Shown here in pieces: positions 47,221-58,976 of a DNA stretch of 64,000 nt. The DNA is from Anaeramoeba flamelloides. Lineage: Eukaryota > Metamonada > Anaeramoebidae. Every line of letters begins with the position of its first letter. The first letter of the stretch is position 1. The notes under the pieces were generated by a model. That model did no database searches. It saw only the letters and a list, made by a program, of their open reading frames with translations, and had not been told where the DNA came from. The position numbers and the translations under genes were made by a program. The stretch spans positions 5,957,001 to 6,021,000 of the forward strand of contig JANTQA010000070.1 in NCBI GenBank assembly GCA_027625915.1, read 5' to 3'.

Positions 47221-50200
47221 TTACCATTTAAGATCTGTTTTTTTAGCCTTTCTCGGCTCTCGTAACAGACTAATATTGTATAATTCTTTATCTGTCATTG
47301 TTGATAGAGTTTGTTGTAATAATTTTTGCGCTTGTCGGATTGGCAGAAGGTTATAAGAAGCTTGTTGGTAATAAGTAATTTTATCTATTGTACGAAACAA
47401 CAATTTTCTTTTGGAAAAATTGATTAATCCATCTACATATTCATCGGAACCATCAGAAATGAAGGTTAAATCTGTTAAAAACATTCCAAGATATGGCAAA
47501 ATGGGAGGCTGTGCGTTGTTTAGCGATTCTCTGTATCGCTTATAACCGGTTTCATTCGAAATAGTTTTTTCCAATTCCTCAAAGGTTTTCCATAAGGTTC
47601 TTTGCACCTCATTTCCGGTGAATTCTAGCCTTCTCACCGGCGAGGAAGAAACTGAGGCCACGGTGGCCATTATTGCATCAAAATTGTTCATATTCAAAAA
47701 ATGTTCGCCAACTTTTAAAAACCTGGACAATTGCGCAGCCCTGCCTCTGACTGTCTCTGGCATTACGATTTCTGTTTTAAAATATCCCACGAGCTCATTA
47801 AATTTGTTGATCAAAAATAAGACATTTTTAGCCTTATGCTTCAATTTAGCTTTACTCCAGGCCTGGGTGACCAACTCCTCTGGTCGTATTTTTCGGAAGA
47901 GGCCATGGTAATAAATAGTGACTTGGCGAGCAAACTCGAGTTCGTCAAGATGCGAAAGGCTAAATTTTTTTGAAAACAAATGCTTTGGGATCCTTGGCTC
48001 TGGTGGCTGGTCCTTGAATGCAGATTCGGATTCCAAAATTTTACCTTCCTTTTTGTTTTTGATAGTTGTTTCCAATTTTTTCGCAAGTTTTTCATGGTCT
48101 CGCATAATTTCATTTTCAACAAATGCCTCTAAATCACATAGCACCATTGGATCAAAGTTTTGCTCTGTTTTGATCCATGTATGTAATACGGTAATAACCC
48201 TCATTTGGACAAGCGAATGTGGCAATTTTTTGCCTTTATTTTGACTCTGCGTGTGCTTTTCTGACTTTTCTTTATTAATATTTTTTGTTGGTAAATGGTA
48301 TCTTTGAATTAATTTTTCTAACAAATGCTCTGGCTTGGTAAATGAATGGTAAGTCATCAAAAATGCTTTGATATAATCCTGATCCGTGGCAACTTCCCAT
48401 GTTAATCTTTCCACTAATTTATTTAGATTCCCCCCAACTAAAAAATCTAGAAAGTGCTTTTCTTTATATAATTCTTCTTGTGTTTTCCCAAGTCCACGAT
48501 CAAATAAAATATTGTTTGGATTGTCTTCAGGTTCATCCCAAATATTAACATCATTTTGGATTTTGAATCTTAATCCGATCTCTTGTGCAGTTTCTTCAAA
48601 AATAAGCAAATCCTCATTTTCCTTTTCTTTATTATCTTTTTTCTTTTCTTTTTCTTTCGTTTCATTTCCTTTTTTTTCGTTTTCCGTTTTTTCGTTTTCC
48701 ATTTTTTCGTTTTCATCTTCTTTTTCATCTTCTTTTTCATCTTCTTTTTGGTTTTCATCTTCCTTTACATTGGATTTTGGCTTTCCTTTTGGTTGCGTGA
48801 TTGTTAAATCCCATAATTTTTCTGTTTCACGTAATGATGCCCTAAGAATTGATAATAATCTATTATCAGAAAGTCCTGGATCATGATCTTTTGAAAAATT
48901 AAAATTATTTTTTGTATTAAATTTAAAAATTTGAGAAATTATTAAATATAAATATGTTTAGAAATAGGTTTTCTTAAATTGATTTTGATATTAATATAGA
49001 ATATATATAAACTAAAATTCAAAATTTTCCACACAGCTAAAACATTCCAAACAATCACAATAATACAATTTCATTGAAATTGGTGATAATTTTGAATTTT
49101 GTGAAATATGAAAATCATTTTTTCATCTTTTAGTTTTTGTTTTCATTACATTGTTTGAATTACGTAATTTGTTTCGTTGGATCAAAATTTTTTTGAACAC
49201 TTGATATTATGTTAAAGTTGAGTTGTTCAAAATAGGAGAACTCAAATAAAATTAGTTGGTAGTATCTAACCTTTGATCGATCAATAATTCCTAATAGAAT
49301 TTAAACAAATTTACCAATCAATTTTTTGGTTTTGCTCTCTCCAAAATTTTTAACACACCCTTGATTTATGTGTATTGATAATTATTTATTTATTGTTTTG
49401 TGAGTATTATAATTTATAAAAAAGTGTTAACATTTCAATTAGTGAATGACTCTAATTTAGTAAATCTTCTTGAATTGATTAAATAAGTTTTTGTTTTTCA
49501 CAAATCGAATTTTAGTGTGTTAAAAATTTTGAATTGGGGTTTATATATATATATATAGATATAGATATAACATGTCATTTCTTACATAATTAATGATTTT
49601 TGGAAAATATTACTTTATCCACAATTTTAAAAATATTACCACTCACAACTAAAAAACCTCTAATAAAACAATGATAAAAAGTTCAAGAAAAAAATGAAAA
49701 AAAAAAATTATTTTCAAGTTTCTTTTTTTTTTCAATAAATTGGGTTTTCAGGAAATGGGCATGATTCAAAACTATCTTTATGATAATAAGTATCACATTT
49801 ATCACATAATAAATTAATGTAAAACAAGATTTTCTTTTTAAAATGATTAATTTTCAACAATAATAACAAGATCTTTTTGGATTATTATGAATTAAGATCT
49901 ATTTACTATTAACATCATTTCCGTTCACAAAACTTAAATTGTTTATCTAATTCAAACAAATAAAAAAATCAACATTATTATTTGTTTTCTTAACCAATTT
50001 ATCCTAAAAGCATCATTTGTGTTAGGAATTAACATTTTTAAATGAATAATACAAAGCACACCACTTTCAAGAATAATGTTTCTTTTTAAAAAGATAAGCA
50101 TTACACCTTGGCTTGTTCTTATCAACAAATACCTTTATTTACCATATAATTAACAGTGTTATAGGGAATTTGATTTTTTTTTTTCTTTTACGATTTCCCA

Positions 50201-53200
50201 ATCTTTATTTATCTTTTTCAGTTTGGTTTGTTTCCACCCCAATAATTCTTTTTTTGGGATTGTTGTTGTTTAATTTTTGGATTGAGAAAAGGTTGAAATC
50301 AAAAAAAAATAATCTCATCAAAAATGGCCCAAAAAATGTAAATATTTTAAGTTTTTTATGCAACTGTTTTACAGTATATCTTTGAGTTTCAGATCAAAGA
50401 GTCAAAATTTCAAATCAAACATTTTTTCAAGAAACTTAAAAATTATTAATACTAAAAAAGTAAATGAAAATTTTCTTTTACAATTCCTAAAAGGATCAAG
50501 AAAGTAAAAAACCAAAATTTTGAGAAAGATTCTTTAAATTCCTTAAAATTTGTTTTTAAAACTATAAATAGTGAATAATATTTTAAAAGTATGCCAATTG
50601 TCCTTCAGGTAAATTTTGTGATAGAAAACACTCTACTTTTTCAAAAATAAATTTAATTAAAAATTAATTATCAGAAAATTAGAAGTTCATTAAATGAAAC
50701 ACTTAATAATATTTTCAAATATCAGAATGGATTCATATTAAGTTTCTCAATTTTTTTTTAAGATTATAAAATAGGGTTCTACCTTTTTCTTTCAAATTTA
50801 GATAGTTCGATAATCAATTTTGAATAAAAGAAATCATTTGATAATCACAGAAACCAATTTTTCAGGATAAGAAATTTCAAACTTTTAATGATATCCGTAA
50901 AAAGTGTCTAACTCTTGATAAATTAATTTAATTTCCAAATTAAAAGCTAAATTCTGAAAAATAATTTTCTAAAAAACAAGTTCGTAGATTGTCTAAAATG
51001 AAATATATAATTAAAAAAAGTAAGTGTTTTTTTTTTGTTTTCAAAATACTGTCATTTCCCAATTAATAAATGAAAAAAATTTATTTGAATTCCCCAAATC
51101 ATTTTTCATCAAAATGAGCAAAAAAAAAAAAACCTTCATAAAAACCAATTATTAAAGAAATTTGTTGAATTAATTTGGCTATCCATTAATGAACTTGTGA
51201 AAAAAAATTAAATTTTTATAAATCGAATTTCACAGTAAACAAATCGTAATAAAAACGTCTTTATTTTTGTAAAATCTTCCAACATAAAATTTCAAAAGTT
51301 TTAAATTTTTGAATTATGTATTACAATAAATCTTAAGTTTTAAAAAACTTTGTTTTTGATCTTAGTTGAAGAAAAATGGTAATAAATAATAGCTTTAACA
51401 GACACACACACAAAAAAAAAAAAACAAATTCTTTTTGATTTATAGCTTTTTCATTTTGATTTTTCACAAAAAATAAGATTTTTAAAAAAAAGATTCATAA
51501 CCATAGAAAAATATGATCAATTCATTTGTTTAAAAATTGATAGCAAGAAAAATTATCCCACTTTCAAGCAAAGCTAATTTTGTAAATTTTATATTTCGAT
51601 TTATAAACGAGCCATGAAATCAATAATGAAAATGTCTGAAAAAAATATTAAAATTTTATATTGTTTCAAACACAATCTTCAAACAGAAGAGATCGTCAAG
51701 AAATTTTGTTTGCCATAATTCTCTAAATTTAATTTCATTGTGAATTCTTTGTTAATGTTTTATCTATTTTTATTGTGAATCATTTGGAAATACTACGAGA
51801 GTTCAAAAAAATATTTCTATTGTGTTGACGATTAAAACAAATATAAATCTTTATTTTCAACACATAAATTGTTATCAGGTGGAATAAAGCAATATATTCA
51901 CAAATCCATTAAAACTGAAAATTTTCTTATTTTGCTCTTCCTACTGACTTATTGGGCTTTGTGATAAAATTAAATATTTTTTATTTGCAAAATAACATCC
52001 ATACAAAATTAACGACTACCACCGAAATAAATATATTGAAAAAATTAGAAATAATATCGAAAAAAAAAAAAAATATATTAAAAAATTTACATTGCTGTAA
52101 AGTGTATTCTTCAATAAATCTAACAACATCTTTTTTCCCTTCAGAATGGAAATATTGCATAATCAACCGATTAATATCTTCCTTAGATAAATCAACTGTG
52201 ATATAATTTTTTCCGGATCCATATACATGTGCAAAGGTAATTGCTCTTTTCATTGGGTGTATCCTTTCTACAAATTCAGAATATTCGGGATGCAATTTAA
52301 AAACATTATTTTTCCACTCTTTTTTATCAACTTGATCCTCAGGTCTTAATACTTTTAATAAAAAAAAATATAAGAAAAAAAAAGTTAAAGATAAATAGAA
52401 TTTAATAAATTAATAATTATGATATTTTGGTTGTTAATTTTGAAGAAATCTTAGAAATCCGATCGGGGGCATTTTAAGGACTAAGTCTCTGTATACATAT
52501 ATATTCCTTAGTAACCCGTATTTGCCTAGATTTCATCAAGTTTAAAAAAAAGATTTAAAATGATATTGATGTGCTAATATATTTATTTTCTTATTTGTCT
52601 TTAAGGGAGTAGCCACGGTAAAGGAAAATTTTTCATTTTTTTGCAATTTTGAAAAGGATCAGAAAATAACATTTTTTACTTTGGTTGTACCTCATTGATT
52701 TTTATTATTGAAAGTACTTCATTCATTAGATTTTTTAAATTTTTTTTTTCAAAGTCTCAAAGAAATTGCCACAATAGAATGTTGAGTTGAATTACTTAAA
52801 ATAATGTTTCGAATGTTGAATGACTTATCTTTTATCCTTATCTCAACATTCTATTGTGGCATTTAATTTTTTCATTTTTCATCATTTTTGAATATTTTTT
52901 TTTTCATGATAAAGCAATTAGAAATATTTTTTTATCAGTGACATTTAGAATAAATGAATTTTGTTTAAAAAGAACAATAATATTACAATTTGAAGAATCA
53001 AAAAAGGAAAAAAGAATCGGGCTTTAATAGCTAGAAGGATTCCAAAAAATAATTTTAATTATCCCAAAACATATTACTTGTTAGGATTTTAAACACTTTT
53101 ATTTGGTGGAATTGGAGAAGTGAATATAATTTTATTTTATCAAATTTTAAACTACAAAATAGCTATAGGTTTTATTCTAAGAATCTAAAATTATCTTCTC

Positions 53201-54480
53201 TTAAAAAAAAACCTCTTTATTAGAAAAAAAATAAAAGTTGAACCAATTTTATCAATTCTTATCACTTTTTTTTTATTTTTTAGAGAATCTACGATCAAAC
53301 GCCACTAAAATAAAATACTCTTCTCTCATCTCTCTCAAATTTTTATCACATCTTATGGTGTAGCTACTCCCTTAATCCAGATTTGAATTATAATAAAAAC
53401 TCAAAATAGTTCAAAGATAAAGTAGTTATGTTATTATATTTTTTTTTTTGATATTAGTGAAAAAAATAATAATTATTCATTTTTACATTTTCTTTAAAGA
53501 TTTTTATTTTTTTTTTTAATTTTTTTAAATGAGAAATTTTATTATAATAATAGTAATTCAAAACCCAATACATTGGTTTATTAATAATCACCATCAAGCA
53601 ATGTTGTTAATTTTATGATAAAATAAATCAATAAAAAAATATATTACTGAAAAAATTTTCTTTTTTTTTTTAGAAAAAATTTTTAATAAATATTAAATCT
53701 AGAGAAAAATGAAATTCATTTCTTTAGGACAAAATTAAAAGTTTAATATGAATAGTTTTCTAAAACTTTTATTTAAAAAATAGGTAATACTTGAAAAAAA
53801 AAAAAAAAATAATAATAATTTCATTTATTACATCGAAATTATATCAATAAAAACTTTATGATAGATAAAGTAATCAACCCTAATTTTTTTAAAAAAATTA
53901 TAAAATTACTTTTAAATATTATTCAAAGATAATAAAATAATCTTCGAAACGTAGAAATTTTTTTTTGAATTTTGTTATTAGTAAAAATTTGAAAAAAAAT
54001 ATTTGTAAAAATTGAATTGTTCAATCTATATTAATACAGATCTTGGAAAATAATTTTTGAACTATAGTCTATTATTCAATAATATTGTTTATTTTATGTC
54101 TAGATTTTAAAAAGTCATATATTAAAAAATGGTAAAAATTAAAAAAAAAATCAATTATTAATCTGACTCGAACTATTGGCCAAATCATTTAAATTTGAAA
54201 AAAATAAATGTTGAAAAAAATTGACAAATTTTACAAAGAAAAAAAAATTATTATTTTTTTAAATTTAATTTATATTTTTTTTATTTTTAAATCGTTAAGA
54301 ATCAAATATATATATATATATTGCTATTGAATGTTCATCAATAGACAAACCAAAATTTCTATGTGATACCAAAATATCTTTTGTAATGAATAAATTATTT
54401 AATAAAGTGTTTTGGGCAATATTGGGGTGCAAAGGGTCCAAAAAAAAAAAAATTCGTAAAGTATGTTGTGTTTTAATCAT
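47221..54480 (-). CDS. LisH-REM-RasGEF protein (Ras-family exchange factor)
   Basis: Three minus-strand exons: 54480-54351, 52351-52091 and 48887-47221, phase 1 at both joins, 685 residues. The catalytic part (about 437-677) is a Cdc25-type RasGEF domain: LDELEFARQVTIYYH, FNELVGYFKTEIV, RAAQLSRFLKVGEHFLNMNN, FDAIMATVASVSSSPVRRL, PPILPYLGMFLTDLTFISDG. Before it lies the REM (RasGEF-N) domain (~262-385: LVGGNLNKLVERLTWEVATD, then FLMTYHSFTKPEHLLEKLI). Residues ~102-127 (SKEDINRLIMQYFHSEGKKD, VVRFIEEY) form a LisH dimerisation motif, a partner of RasGEF domains known in dictyostelid amoebae (family knowledge). A Lys/Glu-rich linker (KEDEKEDE) separates them. The product should load GTP onto Ras-type GTPases at membranes. 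The catalytic exon is certain. The LisH exon is likely, as its phase fits and its neighbour's 5' end has no Met. The first exon (MIKTQHTLRIF...) is the least sure. Introns are 1999 and 3203 bp. Confidence 0.82.
48888..52090 (-). other. RasGEF gene intron 2 (3.2 kb) carrying a MITE-like element
   Basis: GTAAAT ... AAAAG on the minus strand. It contains the second copy of the ~500-bp element (49014-49542). The rest is AT-rich, with a rightward open frame at 50113-50385 of hydrophobic, T-driven composition that I do not accept as a gene. Confidence 0.7.
49014..49542. mobile_element. MITE-like element, family of about 500-530 bp, copy 2
   Basis: Ends AAAATTCAAAATTTTCCACAC (left) and GTGTGTTAAAAATTTTGAAT (right), followed by TGGGGTTTATATATAT. 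Its reverse complement matches 42061-42562 along the full length, with small gaps. The two termini are inverted copies of each other for ~20 bp. No coding capacity is visible. Confidence 0.75.
52601..53375. mobile_element. Element with TTAAGGGAGTAGC termini (~775 bp)
   Basis: Left end TTAAGGGAGTAGCCACGGTA; right end, read inward from 53375, TTAAGGGAGTAGCTACACCATAA. The matching terminal inverted repeats are ~13-15 bp. A similar end (reverse complement TTTAAGGAAGTAGCCACCAT) is near 18653, and weaker ones occur near 27430 and 37250. It has no transposase frame. The CAATAGAATGTTGAG hairpin lies inside it, about 160 bp from the left end. Confidence 0.6.
52763..52872. repeat. Inverted-repeat element, CAATAGAATGTTGAG family, copy 2
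   Basis: The left arm is GCCACAATAGAATGTTGAG and the right arm CTCAACATTCTATTGTGGC, exact inverted copies over 19 bp. The right half (TTATCTTTTATCCTTATCTCAAC) matches the left half of the 18.4-kb copy inverted, so the two copies lie in opposite orientation. Confidence 0.75.
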
Positions 54481-54770
54481 TATAACTAAGTATTTTTTGG
54501 ATGTGTAGACAAACTTTTCAAAAAAAAAAAAAAAAATTTTTTTTTACAAAATTTCTATGGAAAAATAATAAAATTCCAAAAGTCATGAAAATTTTTCAAT
54601 GTTGAAAATTTTTTTCAAATTATTTTTTTATTGTAGGTAACTATACAATTTTTAATTTTAAAATTTTCTTTCTAAGATAATTGTTTATAAATTCTATATC
54701 TTATAATCCTTTTATAACAATTCAAATTCAAAATTTTGTTTCGAAGGCAATTATGATATTTGGGGTTCTC

Positions 54771-54774
<4 letters not shown>

Positions 54775-54809
<35 letters not shown>
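54775..54809. repeat. (AT)n microsatellite
   Basis: Seventeen and a half uninterrupted AT units. Simple repeat, upstream of the proposed RasGEF start. Confidence 0.9.
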
Positions 54810-54811
<2 letters not shown>

Positions 54812-56029
54812 ATAATATTTCTAAAATTAATAAAGAATTATTGTATTCATTTAAAGAACTATTCCTCTCAATAAGTTTTTTTTTTTTTATGATAAAGGTT
54901 GTAGTGCAATTATTGTGTCAAAGATTAAATTTGTCTGAATAATTAAACTGGTTTTTTTTTCAAGTTTATAAAATTTAATTCTTTATTTTTAAAGTATTTT
55001 ATTTTTTTCTGTTACTAAACTCCAATATAAAATAAATTTGCTATGTATTTATTTTTAAATATCAACATTTTATTTGAGAAATTTTAAGTTAATAAATTTT
55101 TAAATCAAAGCAGATAAGAAAGTGATTGTCTCTCAAAAAAGTTTAGTATAGCACTGTAGTTGTTGTGGAAAGAATTTCGGAAATCGTGTAGTTATTAGGC
55201 AAAATTGGAAAATTTTCTGATCTTATTTTCAATTCTAATTGGGTGAATTAAGATGTATTTTACAAATAGATTTGAAATTAAAAATGTTATTAAAAGTTAT
55301 TTTAGAAGAGTTTAGCTATTTTTTTCCGAGATTTTGTAAATCTCATAAATCCCAAAAAATGGCTCGTCTCAGCTGTTAATCTATTTGAACAAATAATTTG
55401 ATTCAAGGAACCAAATACTTGTTCAAACAGAGTTCAAAAAAAAAGTACATCATTTTTTGGAGATAGTTTGTGAATATAGTTAATTTTCATTTCTTTGTTG
55501 GAAAACAATGTTTAAATCCAAACATTGTTTTTGGTTTTGTTTTGAAACAAACCAATCCCATTTTTAAAAAATAAAAATTAAGTGTTTGGTTTCTTTTTTT
55601 TCTTCAAAAAAAGAAGGGAAATCATTTTTTTTAGTTTTTGAAAGGATATAAAAAAAGAAAATTACATTTTTAAAAAAAAAAACATTTTTTTTAGCTACAT
55701 CAAAGTCAAGAAATTTTAGAGGAATGTTCAAAATACTTCACAGTTAAGAACCAATAGACGCATGAAGGCTTTTATGTTTGATCGCCTTTTTGGATGTTTA
55801 TTAACAAAAGTGGAATAAAAGCGGAAATAGATAGTGATTATTGAAAAGTTGGATGGTCTCATTTGAGTATGTGGGAATTTAAACCAAAGTTTTTCTCTAT
55901 TGGAACCAATTTAACTTCAATGTTTTCAATTATTCAGTTGGGATAAAAAGATCCTTTGAAGAGAAATTTCTTCAAATTATCATTGAAAAATAACAAATTA
56001 TTTTTTTGTTTTTGTTTTTTTTTTTTATT

Positions 56030-56285
56030 CTTTGTTGTGATGAGTAAGTTCCTGAGTTCCAAAAAATACATAGCAACTCATATTATTTCAATTGTTCAAC
56101 AATCACTTTTTATTCCCCATTTTGGATTCCCTTCCAGACTCGAAATAATGAGATTGTTTTGGTGCTAAGATGATATTCATCGTCTTTCTTCGACCTCCTC
56201 AATATCATCTTATATTCCTTCAAACAATATCATGTTTCTCGTTCTTGTAGGACAAACTCCTAATATAGCAAGGTGATTGTTTCCA
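56030..56285. other. Coding-like island with hairpin
   Basis: Higher in G+C than its flanks. The plus strand is open with one stop (MSKFLSSKKYIATHIISIV ... RLEIMRLFWC, stop, DDIHRLSSTSSISSYIPSNN, IMFLVLVGQTPNIAR). The minus strand also reads protein-like pieces between stops (HLAILGVCPTRTRNMILFEG, DDIEEVEERR). AAGATGATATT and AATATCATCTT pair around 56167-56212. It may be a decayed insertion. I do not recognise a family. Confidence 0.3.
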
Positions 56286-57034
56286 AATCAAATCAATAAA
56301 GACCGATATTTCAAATAAGAATTAATGGGTTTAAAAAAAAAGGAAAAATATTTGACAAAAATTATTTAATTTCCAGACTATTCAATTTTTAGAATTTTCG
56401 GATTTTGTAAAAAATATTTTTTTATTTCTAGAAATATTATTAATTTTAACAAAATATTTCTAAAAATGGATAAATTTTAAGGTTTTTAATTATGAAAAAT
56501 CTTTACATTAAATAACAAAAAATCAGAATTTCTAAAAAATATTGAAGAAACAGATAAATCTTTTACAACATACACTTTCTCTTAAAATTTGAAATTAAAA
56601 TAAATAGGATAGGTAAATAAAAACTTTCAATTAATTTACGGTGAGTTCAATTTTTTTGTGAATAATACTTGAAATCTAAAAATTATTGTCAGAATGTTTG
56701 ATAATTATTGGTGTATATCATTGTTTTTGCTTTTAATTTGTTATCAAGAGATACTAAATTTCTGAGATTCCATAACTTTACTTATTTTTTTTTTCTTTAT
56801 TGATATATTGTCTCAAAATAATTCTATTTAAAAACGGTTTAATTATTATTGTTTAAAAAAAAAACTTTTTATATTTGTTAAAAGAAAAATTGAAAATATG
56901 CCAAAAGCAAAGTCCACCAAAAAATTCCAAAAAAATTGAATTATTTGAATTAAAAATATTTTTAACCATTAGAAATGTGATTTTCGGTTTATAGGAAATA
57001 AAGCTCAAGGATATAATATAATTGAAATTGGGTT

Positions 57035-57077
57035 ATTATTATTATTGTTGTTGTTGTTGTCGTCGTCGTCGTTGTTA
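57035..57077. repeat. Trinucleotide microsatellite (TTA/TTG/TCG)n
   Basis: TTATTATTATTG followed by TTG and TCG triplets. On the minus strand it would read as an Asp/Asn run, but stops lie close on both sides and no splice site joins it to the CAP-Gly exons, so I treat it as a simple repeat. Confidence 0.7.
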
Positions 57078-57196
57078 TGTAAATTTCGAAGGAATTAAAT
57101 GTTAAATTTTGGTTATAATTATTAATCACTTAAAAATATTATTAAAAAAAAAAAAAGGGAAGAAAACAAAAGAAGAAATAAAATAAAATAACAAAC

Positions 57197-58976
57197 TTGA
57201 CTTATTATGGATTTCATTTTTTGATTTCCCAACACGATAATCGGAAATTTTCTGTCTATTATTTTTTAATTGTTCTTTTAATTCTTTCATTTTATCATTA
57301 AACATTCTAATACTTTCAATAGAATAAGATTCAGAGGATCCAAATTTATTTAATAATTTTTTTCGTTGCTTTTCAATTTTTAAGACTTCTTGAGCCCTCT
57401 CGTATAAAATCTTTCGTTTTTTGGCTATTATTTGTATTAATTTTGTTTTTGATTAATTATGAATTAATTTTAATAAATTTTGGTATGTTATTAGAATATT
57501 GGATTGAATATTAATATTAGTATTATTATTAGTATAAATATAATTATTATTCTTGATTTCTAATAAGAAAAAATAAAAAGAAGAAATGGTAATTTGAAAT
57601 CATTTAGTTTAATAATAAAAACAAAAATACAAAAACAAACCTGCTTCTTTTTCAACTTTGTTTCTAATTTTTTTAATTTCATTTTGTAATTTTTGATTAT
57701 TAAGATCTGTTTTTTTCTGTTGGCCTTGGATTGATTTGATTTCATTATAATTTTGTTTTATATTATTTTGTAATAAATTAATGATCCTATTGCAATGTCC
57801 AGTGTTTCTTAAACCTATTTTTTTTAATTTTTCTTGTGTTTCTTCTTGTAGTTTGTTTCTAATTAGTTGTTTTTCTTTTAAACCTTGAAATCTTTTTGCT
57901 ATTTCTAATTTGTATTGTTTTAATAAGGTTTCTCTTTCTTCTCTTGTATGTTGAGTAATTTTTTGTGTGCCAATTTTTTCTTCTTCTTTGTTTTCATTTT
58001 CTTTTTCATTTTCTATTTCTATTTCTTTTTCCTTTTCTTTTTCTTTTTCTTTTTCTTTTTCTTTTTCTTTTTCTTTTTTTGTTTTTTTTTCTTCTTCTTT
58101 TTCTTTTTTTTCCTTTTCACTTTCACTATCACTTTCGCTTTCACTTTCACTTTCACTTTCACTATTAGTGTCAGTCTCGTTTTTTTTAATCTTTTTTATT
58201 TTTTCTAATTTTTCTGTCTTTGTTTTCTTTGTTTTTTCATTTGGTTTCTCACTTTCTCCTGAAACCTTTTCTTTTTCTTCTTTTTTTTTTTGTGATTGTG
58301 TTTGGTTTGTAAATTTTTCTAAAACTTTAAGTAATCGATCTCTTTTCTGTTGAAGAACTAATCGTTGACTTATTATTCCTTGAACTAAAAATTTATGTGA
58401 TCTTAAAAGTTGTTGTGATTTGATTATTGGCTCAGCTTAAAGTTTTGGAAATCAGAATAAGGAAAAATTGATGAAATAATTCAATAAAGTAAAAAAAGAA
58501 TAGAAGAGTTTTGAAATTTTTGATTGATTATTTTCCTTGTTAAGGAAACAAAACAAGAAGATTTTTTTTTTGTCAATGGAAAAAAAATGTTTACTTGGAT
58601 AATCGTTGTTTGAAGAAACTTCTTTGTTTTCCTTGTCTTTTGTTTTTTCATGAATTCGAACTACAGCTGGTCTAACAAAAACCCCATGGTTAGGTTTACA
58701 TTCAAAATAATTCACACCTTGAATTGATCCATTATTTCTTCCAACTTAGATTTCACAGCAAATAAAAAATTTATTTTAGAAAGAAAAGTTTGTTTTTTTT
58801 TTAGTTTTTTTGTTTTTTTTGTAGTTTGGTTGTGTGAAAAGAAAATATATACGTGGTTTTTTTAATTCAATTCCAACCCAGGTACCAGGTGAAAATTGTG
58901 TGTCTCCAATAAATTTTACAATTCCTTGTTGGTCAAAAACACTCACTCTACTTCCTTTTTTAAAAGAAAAGTCCAT
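57197..58976 (-). CDS. CAP-Gly coiled-coil protein (3' end uncertain)
   Basis: Four minus-strand exons: 58976-58853, 58744-58595, 58435-57641 and 57424-57197 (or read-through to a TAA at 57122), all joined in phase 1. The start MDFSFKKGSRVSVFD leads straight into a CAP-Gly domain. The first join rebuilds the signature KKP-LGRNNGSIQGVNYF, ECKPNHGVFVRP, with the tubulin-tail-binding groove (GKNDG equivalent GRNNG). CAP-Gly domains bind EEY/F tails of tubulin and EB proteins (family knowledge). Residues after ~95 are helical and charged: a predicted coiled coil (LLRSHKFLVQGIISQRLVLQ, QKRDRLLKVLEKF), a Ser/Glu and (KE)n low-complexity stretch (nt 58010-58175) and a second coiled coil (REERETLLKQYKLEIAKRF ... 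NEIKKIRNKVEKEA, then MFNDKMKELKEQLKNNRQKI). About 432 residues are seen, a CLIP/p150-like plan but shorter. A GTTTGT donor at the end of exon 4 suggests more exons. Confidence 0.85.
58010..58175 (-). repeat. Hexamer coding repeats: (KE)n and (SE)n tracts
   Basis: On the coding strand AAAGAA units encode Lys-Glu about ten times, and AGTGAA units encode Ser-Glu about eight times. Alternating-charge runs like this commonly form single alpha helices. They sit between the two coiled coils of the CAP-Gly protein. Confidence 0.85.

Larger units (their letters stand above)
52352..54350 (-). other. RasGEF gene intron 1 (2.0 kb) carrying nested repeats
   Basis: GTTTGT ... AAAAG on the minus strand, if the first exon is right. 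It contains the 775-bp TTAAGGGAGTAGC element with an internal hairpin, and a short higher-G+C patch at 52450-52520 (GATCGGGGGC, AGTAACCCG). Nothing coding is seen. Confidence 0.55.
54481..57121. other. Intergenic region between RasGEF 5' end and CAP-Gly 3' end
   Basis: AT-rich, with an (AT)n run at 54775-54809, a patch of higher G+C at 55690-55940, another at 56030-56285 with a hairpin at 56167-56212, and a trinucleotide repeat at 57035-57077. A terminal exon of the CAP-Gly gene may be hidden here. No gene can be supported. Confidence 0.45.

Noticed and set aside
48386-48886. Ser/Phe-rich rightward open frame
   Set aside because: Antisense of the Lys/Glu-rich linker of the RasGEF gene, where family motifs are on the minus strand.
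50113-50385. Hydrophobic 90-codon frame that could look like a membrane protein
   Set aside because: The Phe/Leu/Ile content comes from T-rich DNA inside a RasGEF intron.
57948-58353. Phe/Ser-rich rightward open frames
   Set aside because: Antisense shadows of the Lys/Glu- and Ser/Glu-repeat part of the CAP-Gly gene.
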